Program-made: the position numbers and the translations under genes
DNA from: an uncultured Lachnospiraceae bacterium
GTDB taxonomy: Bacteria; Bacillota; Clostridia; Lachnospirales; Lachnospiraceae
Assembly: GCA_947164605.1 (NCBI GenBank)
Contig: CAMUXE010000014.1
Location: 1 to 64,000 of the forward strand
DNA: 64,000 nt
Reading direction: 5' to 3'
Notes under the pieces: model-generated
The model's database searches: none
What the model was told of the DNA's origin: nothing
The model's input: the letters and a program-made list of their open reading frames with translations, nothing else
Part shown: piece after piece, positions 52,113-61,321 of the stretch
How positions within the stretch are numbered: the stretch's first letter is position 1
Layout: each line of letters starts with the position of its first letter

Positions 52113-54680
52113 ATGAAGATCATTGATAAGTTGTTCGGAACACACAGCGAACACGAGTTAAAGAGAATTAAACCTATTATAGATAAAATTGAGAGCTTAC
52201 GCGATGAGTACAACAATATGTCTGATGATGAGGTTAAGGCTAAAACACTCGAATTTAAGGAGAGATTAAAGAAGGGAGAGACCCTTGATGATATTCTGCC
52301 AGAAGCATTTGCCACAGTAAGAGAGGCTGGTAGAAGAGCTCTTGGCATGGAACACTACAGAGTTCAGCTTATCGGTGGCTTGATTTTGCACCAGGGCCGT
52401 ATCGCCGAGATGCGTACTGGTGAAGGTAAAACACTTGTTTCAACTCTTCCAGCATATCTTAATGCTCTTGAAGAGAAGGGCGTATTGATTGTAACTGTCA
52501 ATGATTACCTTGCAAAGCGTGACTCCGAGTGGATGGGCCAGCTTCACGAGTGGCTTGGCTTAAAGGTGGGCGTTGTTCTTCATGATATGAATGATGATGA
52601 GCGTAGAGAGGCCTACAACTGCGATATCACTTATGTTACAAACAACGAGTTAGGATTTGACTATCTTCGTGACAATATGGCTATCTACAATACTCAGACA
52701 GTATTGAGAGATCTTCACTACTGCATAATCGATGAGGTCGATTCAGTTCTTATCGATGAGGCTAGAACTCCACTTATCATCTCTGGTCAGTCAGATAAGT
52801 CTACAAAGCTCTATGAGCTCTGCGATATCTTGGCAAAGCAGCTTGTAAAGGGTGAGTATAAGGGTGAAATGACTCAGATGCAGGCTATCATGAACGAGGA
52901 GCTTGAGGAAGATGGCGATTTCATCGTTAATGAGAAGGATAAGATTGTAAACCTCACTGAGCAGGGCGTTCACAAGGTTGAGAAATTCTTCCACATTGAA
53001 AACTATGCAGATCCAGAAAACCTTGAGATACAGCACAATGTAAACCTTGCCCTCAGAGCTCACAATATCATGCACAGGGATAAGGACTATGTTGTAAAGG
53101 ACGATGAAGTCTTGATCGTAGATGAGTTCACTGGCCGTATTATGCCAGGTCGTCGTTACTCAGATGGCTTGCACCAGGCAATTGAGGCTAAGGAGCATGT
53201 CAAGGTTAAGAGAGAGTCTAAGACTCTTGCTACAATCACATTCCAGAACTTCTTCAACAAATTTGACAAGAAGGCTGGTATGACAGGTACAGCTGCCACA
53301 GAGGAGAAGGAATTCCGTGAAATCTACAACATGGATGTAGTTACAATTCCTACTAACAGACCTATTCAGAGAATTGATTACAATGATGCTGTATATAAGA
53401 CAAAGGCTGGAAAGTACAGAGCAGTTATCGCTTCTGTAAAGGAGTCACATGAGAAGGGACAGCCAGTTCTTGTAGGTACTATTAACATTGATACATCAGA
53501 GCTTTTGAGTGAAATGCTTAAAAAAGAGGGTATTCAGCACAATGTCCTCAATGCTAAGTATCACGAGATGGAGGCTGAAATCGTAGCTCAGGCCGGTCAG
53601 CACGGTGCGGTTACAATCGCTACTAACATGGCTGGTAGAGGTACAGATATCAAGCTTGATGACGAGGCAAAGGCTGCAGGCGGCTTGAAGATTATTGGTA
53701 CTGAGAGACATGAATCAAGACGAATCGATAATCAGTTGAGAGGACGTGCAGGTAGACAGGGAGATCCAGGTGAGTCTAGATTCTATATCTCACTTGAGGA
53801 CAATCTTATGAGACTCTTCGGTCAGGAGAGACTTATGAAAGTCTTCAATAGCCTTGGAGTTGGCGAGGATGACCAGATTGAGCACAAGATGCTTACTAAC
53901 ACAATCGAGAATGCCCAGAGCAAGATTGAAATCAATAACTATGGTATCAGAAGTCACCTCCTTCAGTACGATCAGGTTATGAACGAGCAGAGAGAGATTA
54001 TCTATGCTGAGAGAAAGAAGGTTCTCAACGGAGATAACATGAGAGATTCTATCGTCAAGATGATCAACGATTTTGTTGAGTCAGTTGTAGACCGCTGCAT
54101 CAATGATGACAAGAAGCCTGAAGAGTGGGATTACACAGAGATTAACGAGCTTTTACTTCCTACAGTTCCTATGGAGGCAGTTAAGCTTGAAGATGATATT
54201 AAGAACAAGAATGAACTTCTTCAGAGCTTGAAGGGAAAGGCAATTAAGCTCTATGAGGAAAAGGAAGCTCTCTTCACAGAAGCAGAGCAGATGAGAGAAA
54301 TCGAGAGAGTAGTTCTTCTTAAGGTTATCGATAGAAAGTGGATGGATCATATCGATGATATGGACCAGCTCAAGCAGGGTATCGGCTTACAGGCATATGG
54401 ACAGAAGGATCCAGTTGTACAGTATAAGATTCTTGGATTTGACATGTTTGAGGATATGACTCGTGCTATCACAGAGGATACAGTGAGACTTCTTATGCAT
54501 ATCAAGGTTGAGCAGAAGGTCGAGAGAGAGCAGGTAGCTAAGGTTACCGGTACCAACAAGGACGATGACAGTGCAGGAAAAGGACCAGTAAAGAGAGTTG
54601 AAAAGAAGGTATATCCTAACGATATGTGTCCTTGCGGCTCTGGAAAGAAATATAAGAACTGCCACGGAAGAAAAGCCTGA
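52113..54680 (+). CDS. secA: Preprotein translocase ATPase SecA
   Basis: An 855-residue motor that drives Sec-dependent export through SecYEG. Walker A is [11 protein letters not shown], Walker B lies in [16 protein letters not shown], and the second motor domain has [12 protein letters not shown] and [25 protein letters not shown]. The C-terminal end has the zinc-binding [14 protein letters not shown] that docks SecB or ribosomes. ATG at 52113 follows AAAGAGGA. Standard size for Firmicutes SecA1. Confidence 0.97.
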   Translation: MKIIDKLFGTHSEHELKRIKPIIDKIESLRDEYNNMSDDEVKAKTLEFKERLKKGETLDDILPEAFATVREAGRRALGMEHYRVQLIGGLILHQGRIAEMRTGEGKTLVSTLPAYLNALEEKGVLIVTVNDYLAKRDSEWMGQLHEWLGLKVGVVLHDMNDDERREAYNCDITYVTNNELGFDYLRDNMAIYNTQTVLRDLHYCIIDEVDSVLIDEARTPLIISGQSDKSTKLYELCDILAKQLVKGEYKGEMTQMQAIMNEELEEDGDFIVNEKDKIVNLTEQGVHKVEKFFHIENYADPENLEIQHNVNLALRAHNIMHRDKDYVVKDDEVLIVDEFTGRIMPGRRYSDGLHQAIEAKEHVKVKRESKTLATITFQNFFNKFDKKAGMTGTAATEEKEFREIYNMDVVTIPTNRPIQRIDYNDAVYKTKAGKYRAVIASVKESHEKGQPVLVGTINIDTSELLSEMLKKEGIQHNVLNAKYHEMEAEIVAQAGQHGAVTIATNMAGRGTDIKLDDEAKAAGGLKIIGTERHESRRIDNQLRGRAGRQGDPGESRFYISLEDNLMRLFGQERLMKVFNSLGVGEDDQIEHKMLTNTIENAQSKIEINNYGIRSHLLQYDQVMNEQREIIYAERKKVLNGDNMRDSIVKMINDFVESVVDRCINDDKKPEEWDYTEINELLLPTVPMEAVKLEDDIKNKNELLQSLKGKAIKLYEEKEALFTEAEQMREIERVVLLKVIDRKWMDHIDDMDQLKQGIGLQAYGQKDPVVQYKILGFDMFEDMTRAITEDTVRLLMHIKVEQKVEREQVAKVTGTNKDDDSAGKGPVKRVEKKVYPNDMCPCGSGKKYKNCHGRKA

Positions 54681-54828
54681 CCCTTGATTATAGCCGCTTT
54701 TTAAGTGGATTTGTGATCAATATTAGCGGTTATATTTTTATGAAAATAAGATTAATACTAAGATTGAGCTTAAATAAAAGATTAGTATTAATACAAAGAT
54801 TTAGGATCAAGACGAAGGGAGTTACAAA

Positions 54829-55947
54829 GTGGTAGAATTAGACCAGTACAGATATAAGCTTAATGAATTTGAGGCGCCATTGGAAAAGATTAAGGTTTCC
54901 CTGGACCTCGATAACAAGAGCAAGAGAATTGAGGAACTTGAGGCAGAGATGGAAGCTCCAGGATATTGGGATGACCCAGATCGTTCTCAGAAGGGAATGA
55001 AGGAGCTTAAGGATTTAAAGGATGCCTTTGAGGAGTATAACGGCTTAAAGAACGGCATGGAAGATGCCAGAACTCTTATAGAGATGGCTGACGAGGAAAA
55101 TGATACATCACTTGTACCTGATGTCGCAGCCGAGGTTGAGGCTCTTGAGGAGAAGCTTGAAAAGCTCAGAATCAAGACCCTTCTTTCCGGTGAGTATGAC
55201 AAGGACAATGCTATCTTAACCCTCCACGCTGGTGCAGGTGGAACAGAGGCATGTGACTGGTGCAATATGCTCTATCGTATGTACACAAGATGGGCAGAGA
55301 CAGAGGGCTATAGCATTCAGACTCTGGACACACTTGAGGGCGATGAAGCTGGATTTAAATCAGTTACTATCCAGGTCAATGGCGAGAATGCCTACGGCCA
55401 CCTTAAATCTGAGCACGGTGTTCACAGACTTGTAAGAATATCACCTTTCAATGCAGCAGGTAAGAGACAGACATCATTTGTATCATGCGATGTTATGCCT
55501 GATATTGAGGAAGATGTAGATATCGAAATCAATGACGACGATATCCGTATAGATACATATAGATCAAGTGGTGCAGGTGGTCAGCATATCAATAAGACTT
55601 CTTCTGCTATAAGAATTACTCACTTCCCATCAGGTATAGTAGTTCAGTGTCAGAATCAGCGTTCTCAGCACCAGAATAAGGATAAGGCTATGCAGATGTT
55701 GAAGGCAAAGCTCTATCTCAAAAGACAGGAAGAGAATGCTGCCAAAGAGTCAGGAATCAGAGGAGATGTCAAGGATATCAACTTTGGTAACCAGATTCGA
55801 AGCTATGTCCTTCAGCCATATACCATGGTTAAGGATCACAGAACAAACAAGGAAATCGGTAATGCACAGGCTGTCCTTGATGGAAATTTAGAGCCATTTA
55901 TTGATGCTTACTTAAATTGGATTAGTACAGGCCAGACAGCAAAATAA
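54829..55947 (+). CDS. prfB: Peptide chain release factor 2
   Basis: A 372-residue RF2 that ends translation at UGA and UAA. The stop-recognition tripeptide is Ser205-Pro-Phe207 and the catalytic Gly-Gly-Gln is at 250-252 in SSGAGGQHINKT. The start is GTG at 54829 after GAAGGGAG. In many bacteria the gene contains a programmed +1 frameshift near codon 26 (CUU UGA C); here the frame runs straight through that region (VSLDLDNKS) and there is no in-frame stop. So this copy lacks that autoregulation. It directly follows secA, the typical Firmicutes order. Confidence 0.95.
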   Translation: MVELDQYRYKLNEFEAPLEKIKVSLDLDNKSKRIEELEAEMEAPGYWDDPDRSQKGMKELKDLKDAFEEYNGLKNGMEDARTLIEMADEENDTSLVPDVAAEVEALEEKLEKLRIKTLLSGEYDKDNAILTLHAGAGGTEACDWCNMLYRMYTRWAETEGYSIQTLDTLEGDEAGFKSVTIQVNGENAYGHLKSEHGVHRLVRISPFNAAGKRQTSFVSCDVMPDIEEDVDIEINDDDIRIDTYRSSGAGGQHINKTSSAIRITHFPSGIVVQCQNQRSQHQNKDKAMQMLKAKLYLKRQEENAAKESGIRGDVKDINFGNQIRSYVLQPYTMVKDHRTNKEIGNAQAVLDGNLEPFIDAYLNWISTGQTAK

Positions 55948-55978
55948 GAAAAGCTTGTCACAAAACAAGGAGGTTACT

Positions 55979-56446
55979 ATGGCAGATTACGTAAAACCAG
56001 TAGTTTTTAAAGTTTCAGATTTTTATTATGGAGTTGATATCAATCTAGTCCAAGCTATTGAAGAGAAAGCGAGTGTAGTGCCAGTGCCAAATTCAGTGGA
56101 ATTTATCACAGGTATTATCAATCTGAGAGGGGAGATAATCCCAGTTCTCAGTCTTAACAAGAAGTTTGGGGTTGAGAATCCAAAGCCAGCTTCCAATATG
56201 ATTATTGTAAATGTCAAAGATACCAATGTTGCTCTTGAGGTTGACAGTGTGGTAGAAATCGGAGATTTGACAGCTACAGACATAGTGAAGATGCCTATTT
56301 TGGTAACTAATAAGGACAACTCTTTCATGGACAGAGTTGCTAGAATTAAAGATCAGTTGGTTGTTCTTCTTGATACTTATAAGCTCTTTTCAGAAGATGA
56401 GCTTTCAGGTCTCAAGAAGATGAAGGAAGATTTAAATAAGGACTGA
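55979..56446 (+). CDS. cheW: CheW-like chemotaxis coupling protein
   Basis: A 155-residue CheW-domain protein that links chemoreceptors to the kinase CheA. The ATG at 55979 follows AAGGAGG, so the TTG at 55955 is not used. It has two SH3-like barrels with GVDINLVQAIEE, ITGIINLRGEIIPVLSLNKKFGV and the hydrophobic pattern MIIVNVKDTNVALEVDSVVEI. The C-terminal acidic helix ends the domain. No che cluster is nearby. It overlaps malQ by one base, which suggests translational coupling with a sugar enzyme. It may be an orphan CheW. Confidence 0.85.
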   Translation: MADYVKPVVFKVSDFYYGVDINLVQAIEEKASVVPVPNSVEFITGIINLRGEIIPVLSLNKKFGVENPKPASNMIIVNVKDTNVALEVDSVVEIGDLTATDIVKMPILVTNKDNSFMDRVARIKDQLVVLLDTYKLFSEDELSGLKKMKEDLNKD

Positions 56447-58071
56447 TGAGAATGAAATATACTCAGAATATTGAGAGGGCTGCTGGCATCCTTATGGCTG
56501 TTAGCAGTCTTCCTTCAAATTATGGAATTGGAACATTTGGACAGGAAGCCTATAAATTCGTAGATTTTGTACATGAATGTCATCATGGATATTGGCAGGT
56601 GCTTCCTTTGGGACCTACAACATATGGAGACAGTCCATATCAGGCTTACTCAGCATTTGCCGGAAATCCTTATTTTATCGACCTGGATATGCTGGTTGAT
56701 GAGGGATATATAAGCCTTGACAAAATCCTTGAAAAGGACTGGGGCGATGGAAATGTTCCTGTAAATGTGAGCGAGGATGAGGCCAAATACGGCAATTATC
56801 CTCACAATTTTGATGTAAATTTGGGACACCCTAATTACGTGAGCTATGAGAAGCTCTTTAATGCAAGGCTGGAAGTTTTAAAGCAAGCCCATAAGGGATT
56901 TTGTCTTAAGAGGAGTGAGTCTAAGGCCAGACTTGCCAAGGGACTTCCACTCTATAAAAGATTTGACAACTTTATGAGGGATAACGCCTTCTGGATTAGG
57001 GACTATTCCCTCTTTATGGCCCTCAAGGAAAAGAATGAGTATAAGTCTTGGCTTGAGTGGGATATTGACATACAGAAAAGGGAGGCTGCGACTCTTGAGA
57101 AAGTAAGCCTTGAACTTGAGGAAGAGATTGATTTCTGGAATTTTATTCAGTTTGAGTTTGCCAGTCAGTGGTCAAAGCTAAAGAGCTATGCTAATCAGAA
57201 AGATGTAAAGATAATAGGTGATATTCCAATCTATGTCGGATTGGACAGCGTTGATGTCTGGGCTCATTCAGACCTCTTCCTGCTCGATGAAAACCTGACT
57301 CCAACCAAGGTTGCCGGTGTGCCACCAGATGCCTTCTCAGATCTGGGACAGAAGTGGGGTAATCCTATCTATGACTACAAGAAGATGAAGGCGGATGGCT
57401 TTGAGTGGTGGAGAAAGAGAATCGAGAAGAATAGTCAGCTCTATGATGTTATAAGAATTGATCACTTCCTTGGTATCGTTAAGTACTACACTATACCTGC
57501 ACAGAATCCTGATGCAAGAGAGGGTGCTTACGAGGAGGGACCAGGTCAGGACCTTCTTGATGTTATCAATGAGGCCAAGGGCGATACAGTTATTATTGCT
57601 GAAGATTTGGGAGTATCTTTGCCTGAAGTGGCCGAGATTCTTGAATATAATGACTACCCATCTATGAAAGTCTTAGAATTTGCCTTTGGAGGCGACAGGA
57701 AGAATCCGCATCTTCCATATAACTATCCTGCAAATTGTGTGGTTTATGGTGGTACTCACGACAATGAGACTCTTATGGGATTCTTAAATGATAGAGGAGA
57801 TTGTGAGCTAGGTTACGCATTTGACTATCTAGATACAAGAGACAGAAGAAGAATGGTGGATATGGTCTTCAGAGAGGCTTATGGCAGCGTTGCAAAGCTT
57901 GCAATCTTTACAGTGCAGGATATCTTAAAGCTGGGCAATGAAGCCAGGATGAACACACCTTCAAGTATGGGAAATAACTGGAAATGGCGTATGAGCAGGG
58001 GACAGTTAGGCGAGAAAGAAGTCAATGATATGAGATATTTAGCCAGCGTCTTTGGAAGGGAAACATATTAA
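56446..58071 (+). CDS. malQ: 4-alpha-glucanotransferase (amylomaltase)
   Basis: A 541-residue GH77 enzyme that transfers glucan segments between maltodextrins and releases glucose. The start ATG overlaps the cheW stop by one base; Met3 at 56452 is another option. Opening RAAGILMAVSSLPSNYGIG is family-typical. Catalytic residues sit in VIRIDHFLGI (nucleophile Asp), IIAEDLG (acid/base Glu) and YGGTHDNETLMG (third Asp). Length is normal for bacterial MalQ. No other maltodextrin genes are in the window. Confidence 0.95.
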   Translation: MRMKYTQNIERAAGILMAVSSLPSNYGIGTFGQEAYKFVDFVHECHHGYWQVLPLGPTTYGDSPYQAYSAFAGNPYFIDLDMLVDEGYISLDKILEKDWGDGNVPVNVSEDEAKYGNYPHNFDVNLGHPNYVSYEKLFNARLEVLKQAHKGFCLKRSESKARLAKGLPLYKRFDNFMRDNAFWIRDYSLFMALKEKNEYKSWLEWDIDIQKREAATLEKVSLELEEEIDFWNFIQFEFASQWSKLKSYANQKDVKIIGDIPIYVGLDSVDVWAHSDLFLLDENLTPTKVAGVPPDAFSDLGQKWGNPIYDYKKMKADGFEWWRKRIEKNSQLYDVIRIDHFLGIVKYYTIPAQNPDAREGAYEEGPGQDLLDVINEAKGDTVIIAEDLGVSLPEVAEILEYNDYPSMKVLEFAFGGDRKNPHLPYNYPANCVVYGGTHDNETLMGFLNDRGDCELGYAFDYLDTRDRRRMVDMVFREAYGSVAKLAIFTVQDILKLGNEARMNTPSSMGNNWKWRMSRGQLGEKEVNDMRYLASVFGRETY

Positions 58072-58162
58072 AACTTGCAATGAGTTTGGCTATGTGCTAA
58101 TATTCTTTATACCGCGTACAGATGTATTTTGTAGGTGAACACATGAAAGGTCGTGCCTTAAA

Positions 58163-58603
58163 ATGCCAGATGAGAGCAAGTATTTTGTGGTAAAACAGAA
58201 GGCTCTGCCTGAGGTCCTGATAAAGGTTGCTCAGGTCAACAAGCTTATTGAAACTCAGGAGTTATCTATTGCTGAGGCTACTGAGAAGATAGGCATAAGC
58301 CGAAGTTCTTATTACAAGTATAAGGATGATATCTTTCCTTTCAGAGATAATGTGAAGGGAAAGACAATAACATTTGTCCTATCTATGGAAGATGAGACTG
58401 GACTTTTGTCTGCTGTATTGAAGATTATTGCTGATTACAGTGCTAATCTGTTGACAATTCATCAGACAATACCGGTTAATGGAGTTGCTTCGCTTACATT
58501 GAGCGTTGATATTCTGCCTACAACCGGTGATTCGGCTAGGATGATTGAGGATATTGAACAGTTACACGGTGTGAGATATCTTAAAATTCTGAGCAGAGAG
58601 TAG
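58163..58603 (+). CDS. ACT domain-containing protein (UPF0735 / PheB-like)
   Basis: A 146-residue protein with an N-terminal helix-turn-helix-like part (LSIAEATEKIGISRSSYYKYKDDIFPF) and a C-terminal ACT domain (TITFVLSMEDETGLLSAVLKIIADYSANLLTIHQT). It matches the UPF0735/PheB group, small amino-acid-sensing regulators often near threonine or phenylalanine genes. Here the next gene is homoserine dehydrogenase (61 bases later) and then an aspartate kinase, so it may sense an aspartate-family amino acid. No operator is visible. Confidence 0.88.
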   Translation: MPDESKYFVVKQKALPEVLIKVAQVNKLIETQELSIAEATEKIGISRSSYYKYKDDIFPFRDNVKGKTITFVLSMEDETGLLSAVLKIIADYSANLLTIHQTIPVNGVASLTLSVDILPTTGDSARMIEDIEQLHGVRYLKILSRE

Positions 58604-58663
58604 GGCTTGGCTGCTAGAATCTAGCATTTAAGCTTATTAGTAAGAAAAGAAAGAGGAAGTAAT

Positions 58664-59884
58664 ATGGCTAAGATTGCAGTATTAGGCTACGGAACAGTAG
58701 GTTCTGGTGTAGTAGAAGTACTTGAGACAAACAAGGACTCAATTAAAAAGCGTGCAGGTAAGGAAATTGAAGTTAAGAAGGTACTTGATTTAAGAGATTT
58801 CCCTGGCGATCCAATTCAGGAAAAGATTGTCCACGATATCAAAGAGATCATCGAAGATGAGGAGATTGAGGTCGTTGTCGAGGTTATGGGCGGCGTTGAG
58901 CCAGCATTTACCTTTGTTAAGCAGGCACTTGAAGCTGGAAAGAGCGTATGTACTTCAAACAAGGCCCTTGTTGCTGCTCACGGTGCAGAACTTCTTGAGA
59001 TTGCTAAGTCAAAGAGCCTTAACTTCATGTTTGAGGCATCGGTAGGTGGCGGTATTCCTATAATCCGTCCTCTCAACCAGTCTCTCACAGCAGATGAGAT
59101 TACAAAGATCACAGGTATCCTCAACGGTACTACAAACTATATTTTGACAAAGATGAGCCGCGAGGGAAGCGACTACGATGAGACTTTGAAAGAGGCTCAG
59201 AAGCTTGGCTATGCAGAGAGAAATCCTGAAGCTGACGTTGAAGGATTTGACGCTTGTAGAAAGATTGCCATCCTCACATCACTTGCATATGGCTCAACAG
59301 TTAACTTTGAGGATATCAGATGTGAAGGTATCAGCAATATCACAACAGTTGAGTTTAAGTATGCAGAAGCTTTGGGCTGTGCAGTTAAGTTGCTTGCAAC
59401 AAGCTACCGCAAGGATGGCAAGGTTTATGCCATTACAGCTCCATTTATGATTAGCAATGAGCATCCTCTCTATAATGTAAATGATGTACTCAACGGAATC
59501 TTTATCAACGGCAATGTTATAGGCAATGTTATGTTCTTCGGAGCAGGTGCTGGTAAGCTTCCTACAGCTAGTGCAGTAGTAGCAGATGTTGTAGACTGTG
59601 TAAAGCATAAGGGTAAGAATGTTATGACAGTGTGGAGCTCTGAGAAGCTCAGCTTAGGCGATGCTGATGATGAGGTTTGGAGATTCTTCGCTAGAGTTAA
59701 GGACGAGGATGATGCAAGAGTTAAGGTAAGAGACGCATTTGCCGAGGCTAAGATTGTTGAAATTGCAGAGACAAGCGGCGAGTTCGGTATTGTAACTGAG
59801 GCTATGTCAGAGGCTGAATTCAAGGCTAAGACAGAGGGACTTAATCTTATCAACAGATTAAGAATCGACGATACACAGCTTTAA
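58664..59884 (+). CDS. hom: Homoserine dehydrogenase
   Basis: A 406-residue NAD(P)H enzyme converting aspartate semialdehyde to homoserine. The nucleotide-binding motif GYGTVGSGVVEVL starts at residue 8. EVMGGVEPA, SNKALVAAHGAEL, NFMFEASVGGGIPIIRPL and the GILNGTTNYILTKM block are family-specific. A C-terminal extension after about residue 315 is rather variable and weakly ACT-like (about 320-400). AGAGGAAG precedes the start. The aspartate kinase gene follows 82 bases later. Length is a little shorter than the usual 430. Confidence 0.94.
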   Translation: MAKIAVLGYGTVGSGVVEVLETNKDSIKKRAGKEIEVKKVLDLRDFPGDPIQEKIVHDIKEIIEDEEIEVVVEVMGGVEPAFTFVKQALEAGKSVCTSNKALVAAHGAELLEIAKSKSLNFMFEASVGGGIPIIRPLNQSLTADEITKITGILNGTTNYILTKMSREGSDYDETLKEAQKLGYAERNPEADVEGFDACRKIAILTSLAYGSTVNFEDIRCEGISNITTVEFKYAEALGCAVKLLATSYRKDGKVYAITAPFMISNEHPLYNVNDVLNGIFINGNVIGNVMFFGAGAGKLPTASAVVADVVDCVKHKGKNVMTVWSSEKLSLGDADDEVWRFFARVKDEDDARVKVRDAFAEAKIVEIAETSGEFGIVTEAMSEAEFKAKTEGLNLINRLRIDDTQL

Positions 59885-59966
59885 TCTGGCTCTTTATTAC
59901 AGGATGTTCACATTATAAGTGTTAAAAAGATTATTAATATTAAGGTTTTAAACTAAGGAGATTGAA

Positions 59967-61286
59967 ATGGTAAAGGTAGTTAAGTTTGGTGGAAGTTCAC
60001 TTGCAAGTGCTGATCAGTTTAAGAAGGTTGGCAAGATTATCAAGGCTGAGGATAGCAGAAGATATGTAGTTCCTTCTGCACCAGGTAAGAGAGACAGCAA
60101 GGACACCAAAGTTACAGATATGCTCTATAAGTGCTATGGAGAGGCTAAAGAAGGCAAGAATTTCGACAAGACTCTCAAGGCTATCAAGGAAAGATACAAT
60201 GAGATCATCAAGGGTCTCGGACTTAAACTTTCACTTGAGGAGCAGTTCAAGGAAATCAAGAAGAATTTTGAGGACCTTGCAGGTGAGGATTATGCAGCAT
60301 CTAGAGGTGAGTTCCTCAATGCAATTATCATGAGCAACTACTTAGGTTATGAATTTATCGATGCAGCCAGCGTTATCTGCTTTGACAAGGAAGGTAACTT
60401 TGATGGAGAAAAGACTAATGATGTTCTCTCTAAGAAGCTTGCTAAGGTTGAGCGCGCTGTAATTCCAGGATTCTATGGCGCTTATCCTAACGGTAAGATT
60501 AAGACTTTCTCAAGAGGTGGATCTGATGTTACAGGTTCTATCGTAGCAAGAGCTGTCAGCGCTGATGTGTACGAGAACTGGACTGATGTTTCAGGCTTCC
60601 TTGTAGCAGATCCAAGAATTATTAAGAATCCAGAGGCTATCAATGTTATCACATACAGAGAGCTCAGAGAGCTTTCATATATGGGTGCATCAGTTCTCCA
60701 TGAGTCAGCTACTTTCCCAGTTAGAAAGGCTGGTATTCCAATCAATATCAAGAATACAAATGCTCCAGAGGACAAGGGTACTCTTATTGTTGAGACAACA
60801 TGCAATAAGCCAGATTCAACAATCACTGGTATTGCAGGTAAGAAGGGCTTTGTATCTATCAGCATTGATAAGGATATGATGAACTCAGAGATCGGCTTCG
60901 GACGTAAGGTTCTTCAGGTATTTGAGGACAATGGCATCTCATTTGAGCACATGCCTTCAGGTATCGATACAATGACAGTATTTGTACACCAGGATGAGTT
61001 TGTTGAAAAGGAGCAGAAGGTTCTTGCAGAACTTCGCCGTGCCACTGAGCCTGATTCAATTGAACTTGAGTCAGATCTTGCTCTTATCGCAGTCGTTGGT
61101 AGAGGTATGAAGAATGCAGTCGGTGTATCTGCTAAGGTTATCAAGGCCCTTGCAGACGCAAGAATTAACATCAAGATGATTGACCAGGGTTCTAGCGAGC
61201 TTAATATCATCATCGGTGTTAGAAATAGATACTTTGAGGATGCAATCAGAGCAATCTACAATGCATTTATCTCAGAGGAAAAGTAA
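59967..61286 (+). CDS. lysC: Aspartate kinase
   Basis: A 439-residue monofunctional aspartokinase, the first step of the aspartate family pathway. It opens VKFGGSSLASADQFKKV; FSRGGSDVTGSIVARA and SYMGASVLHESATFPV are catalytic-domain signatures. Two ACT domains follow from about residue 295 (VSISIDKDMMNSEIGFG, and ALIAVVGRGMKNAVGVS near the end), which bind feedback inhibitors such as lysine or threonine. AAGGAG precedes the start. Exact isozyme type (lysC, dapG or thrA-like) cannot be told from this. Confidence 0.92.
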   Translation: MVKVVKFGGSSLASADQFKKVGKIIKAEDSRRYVVPSAPGKRDSKDTKVTDMLYKCYGEAKEGKNFDKTLKAIKERYNEIIKGLGLKLSLEEQFKEIKKNFEDLAGEDYAASRGEFLNAIIMSNYLGYEFIDAASVICFDKEGNFDGEKTNDVLSKKLAKVERAVIPGFYGAYPNGKIKTFSRGGSDVTGSIVARAVSADVYENWTDVSGFLVADPRIIKNPEAINVITYRELRELSYMGASVLHESATFPVRKAGIPINIKNTNAPEDKGTLIVETTCNKPDSTITGIAGKKGFVSISIDKDMMNSEIGFGRKVLQVFEDNGISFEHMPSGIDTMTVFVHQDEFVEKEQKVLAELRRATEPDSIELESDLALIAVVGRGMKNAVGVSAKVIKALADARINIKMIDQGSSELNIIIGVRNRYFEDAIRAIYNAFISEEK

Positions 61287-61321
61287 GAATAGCTAGTTTT
61301 AGTGAGGATTAAAAAATACGT

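Noticed and set aside
60136..60333. Plus-strand ORF inside the aspartate kinase gene, rich in Arg and Ser
   Set aside because: Shadow of the coding frame; no ribosome site and no known family.
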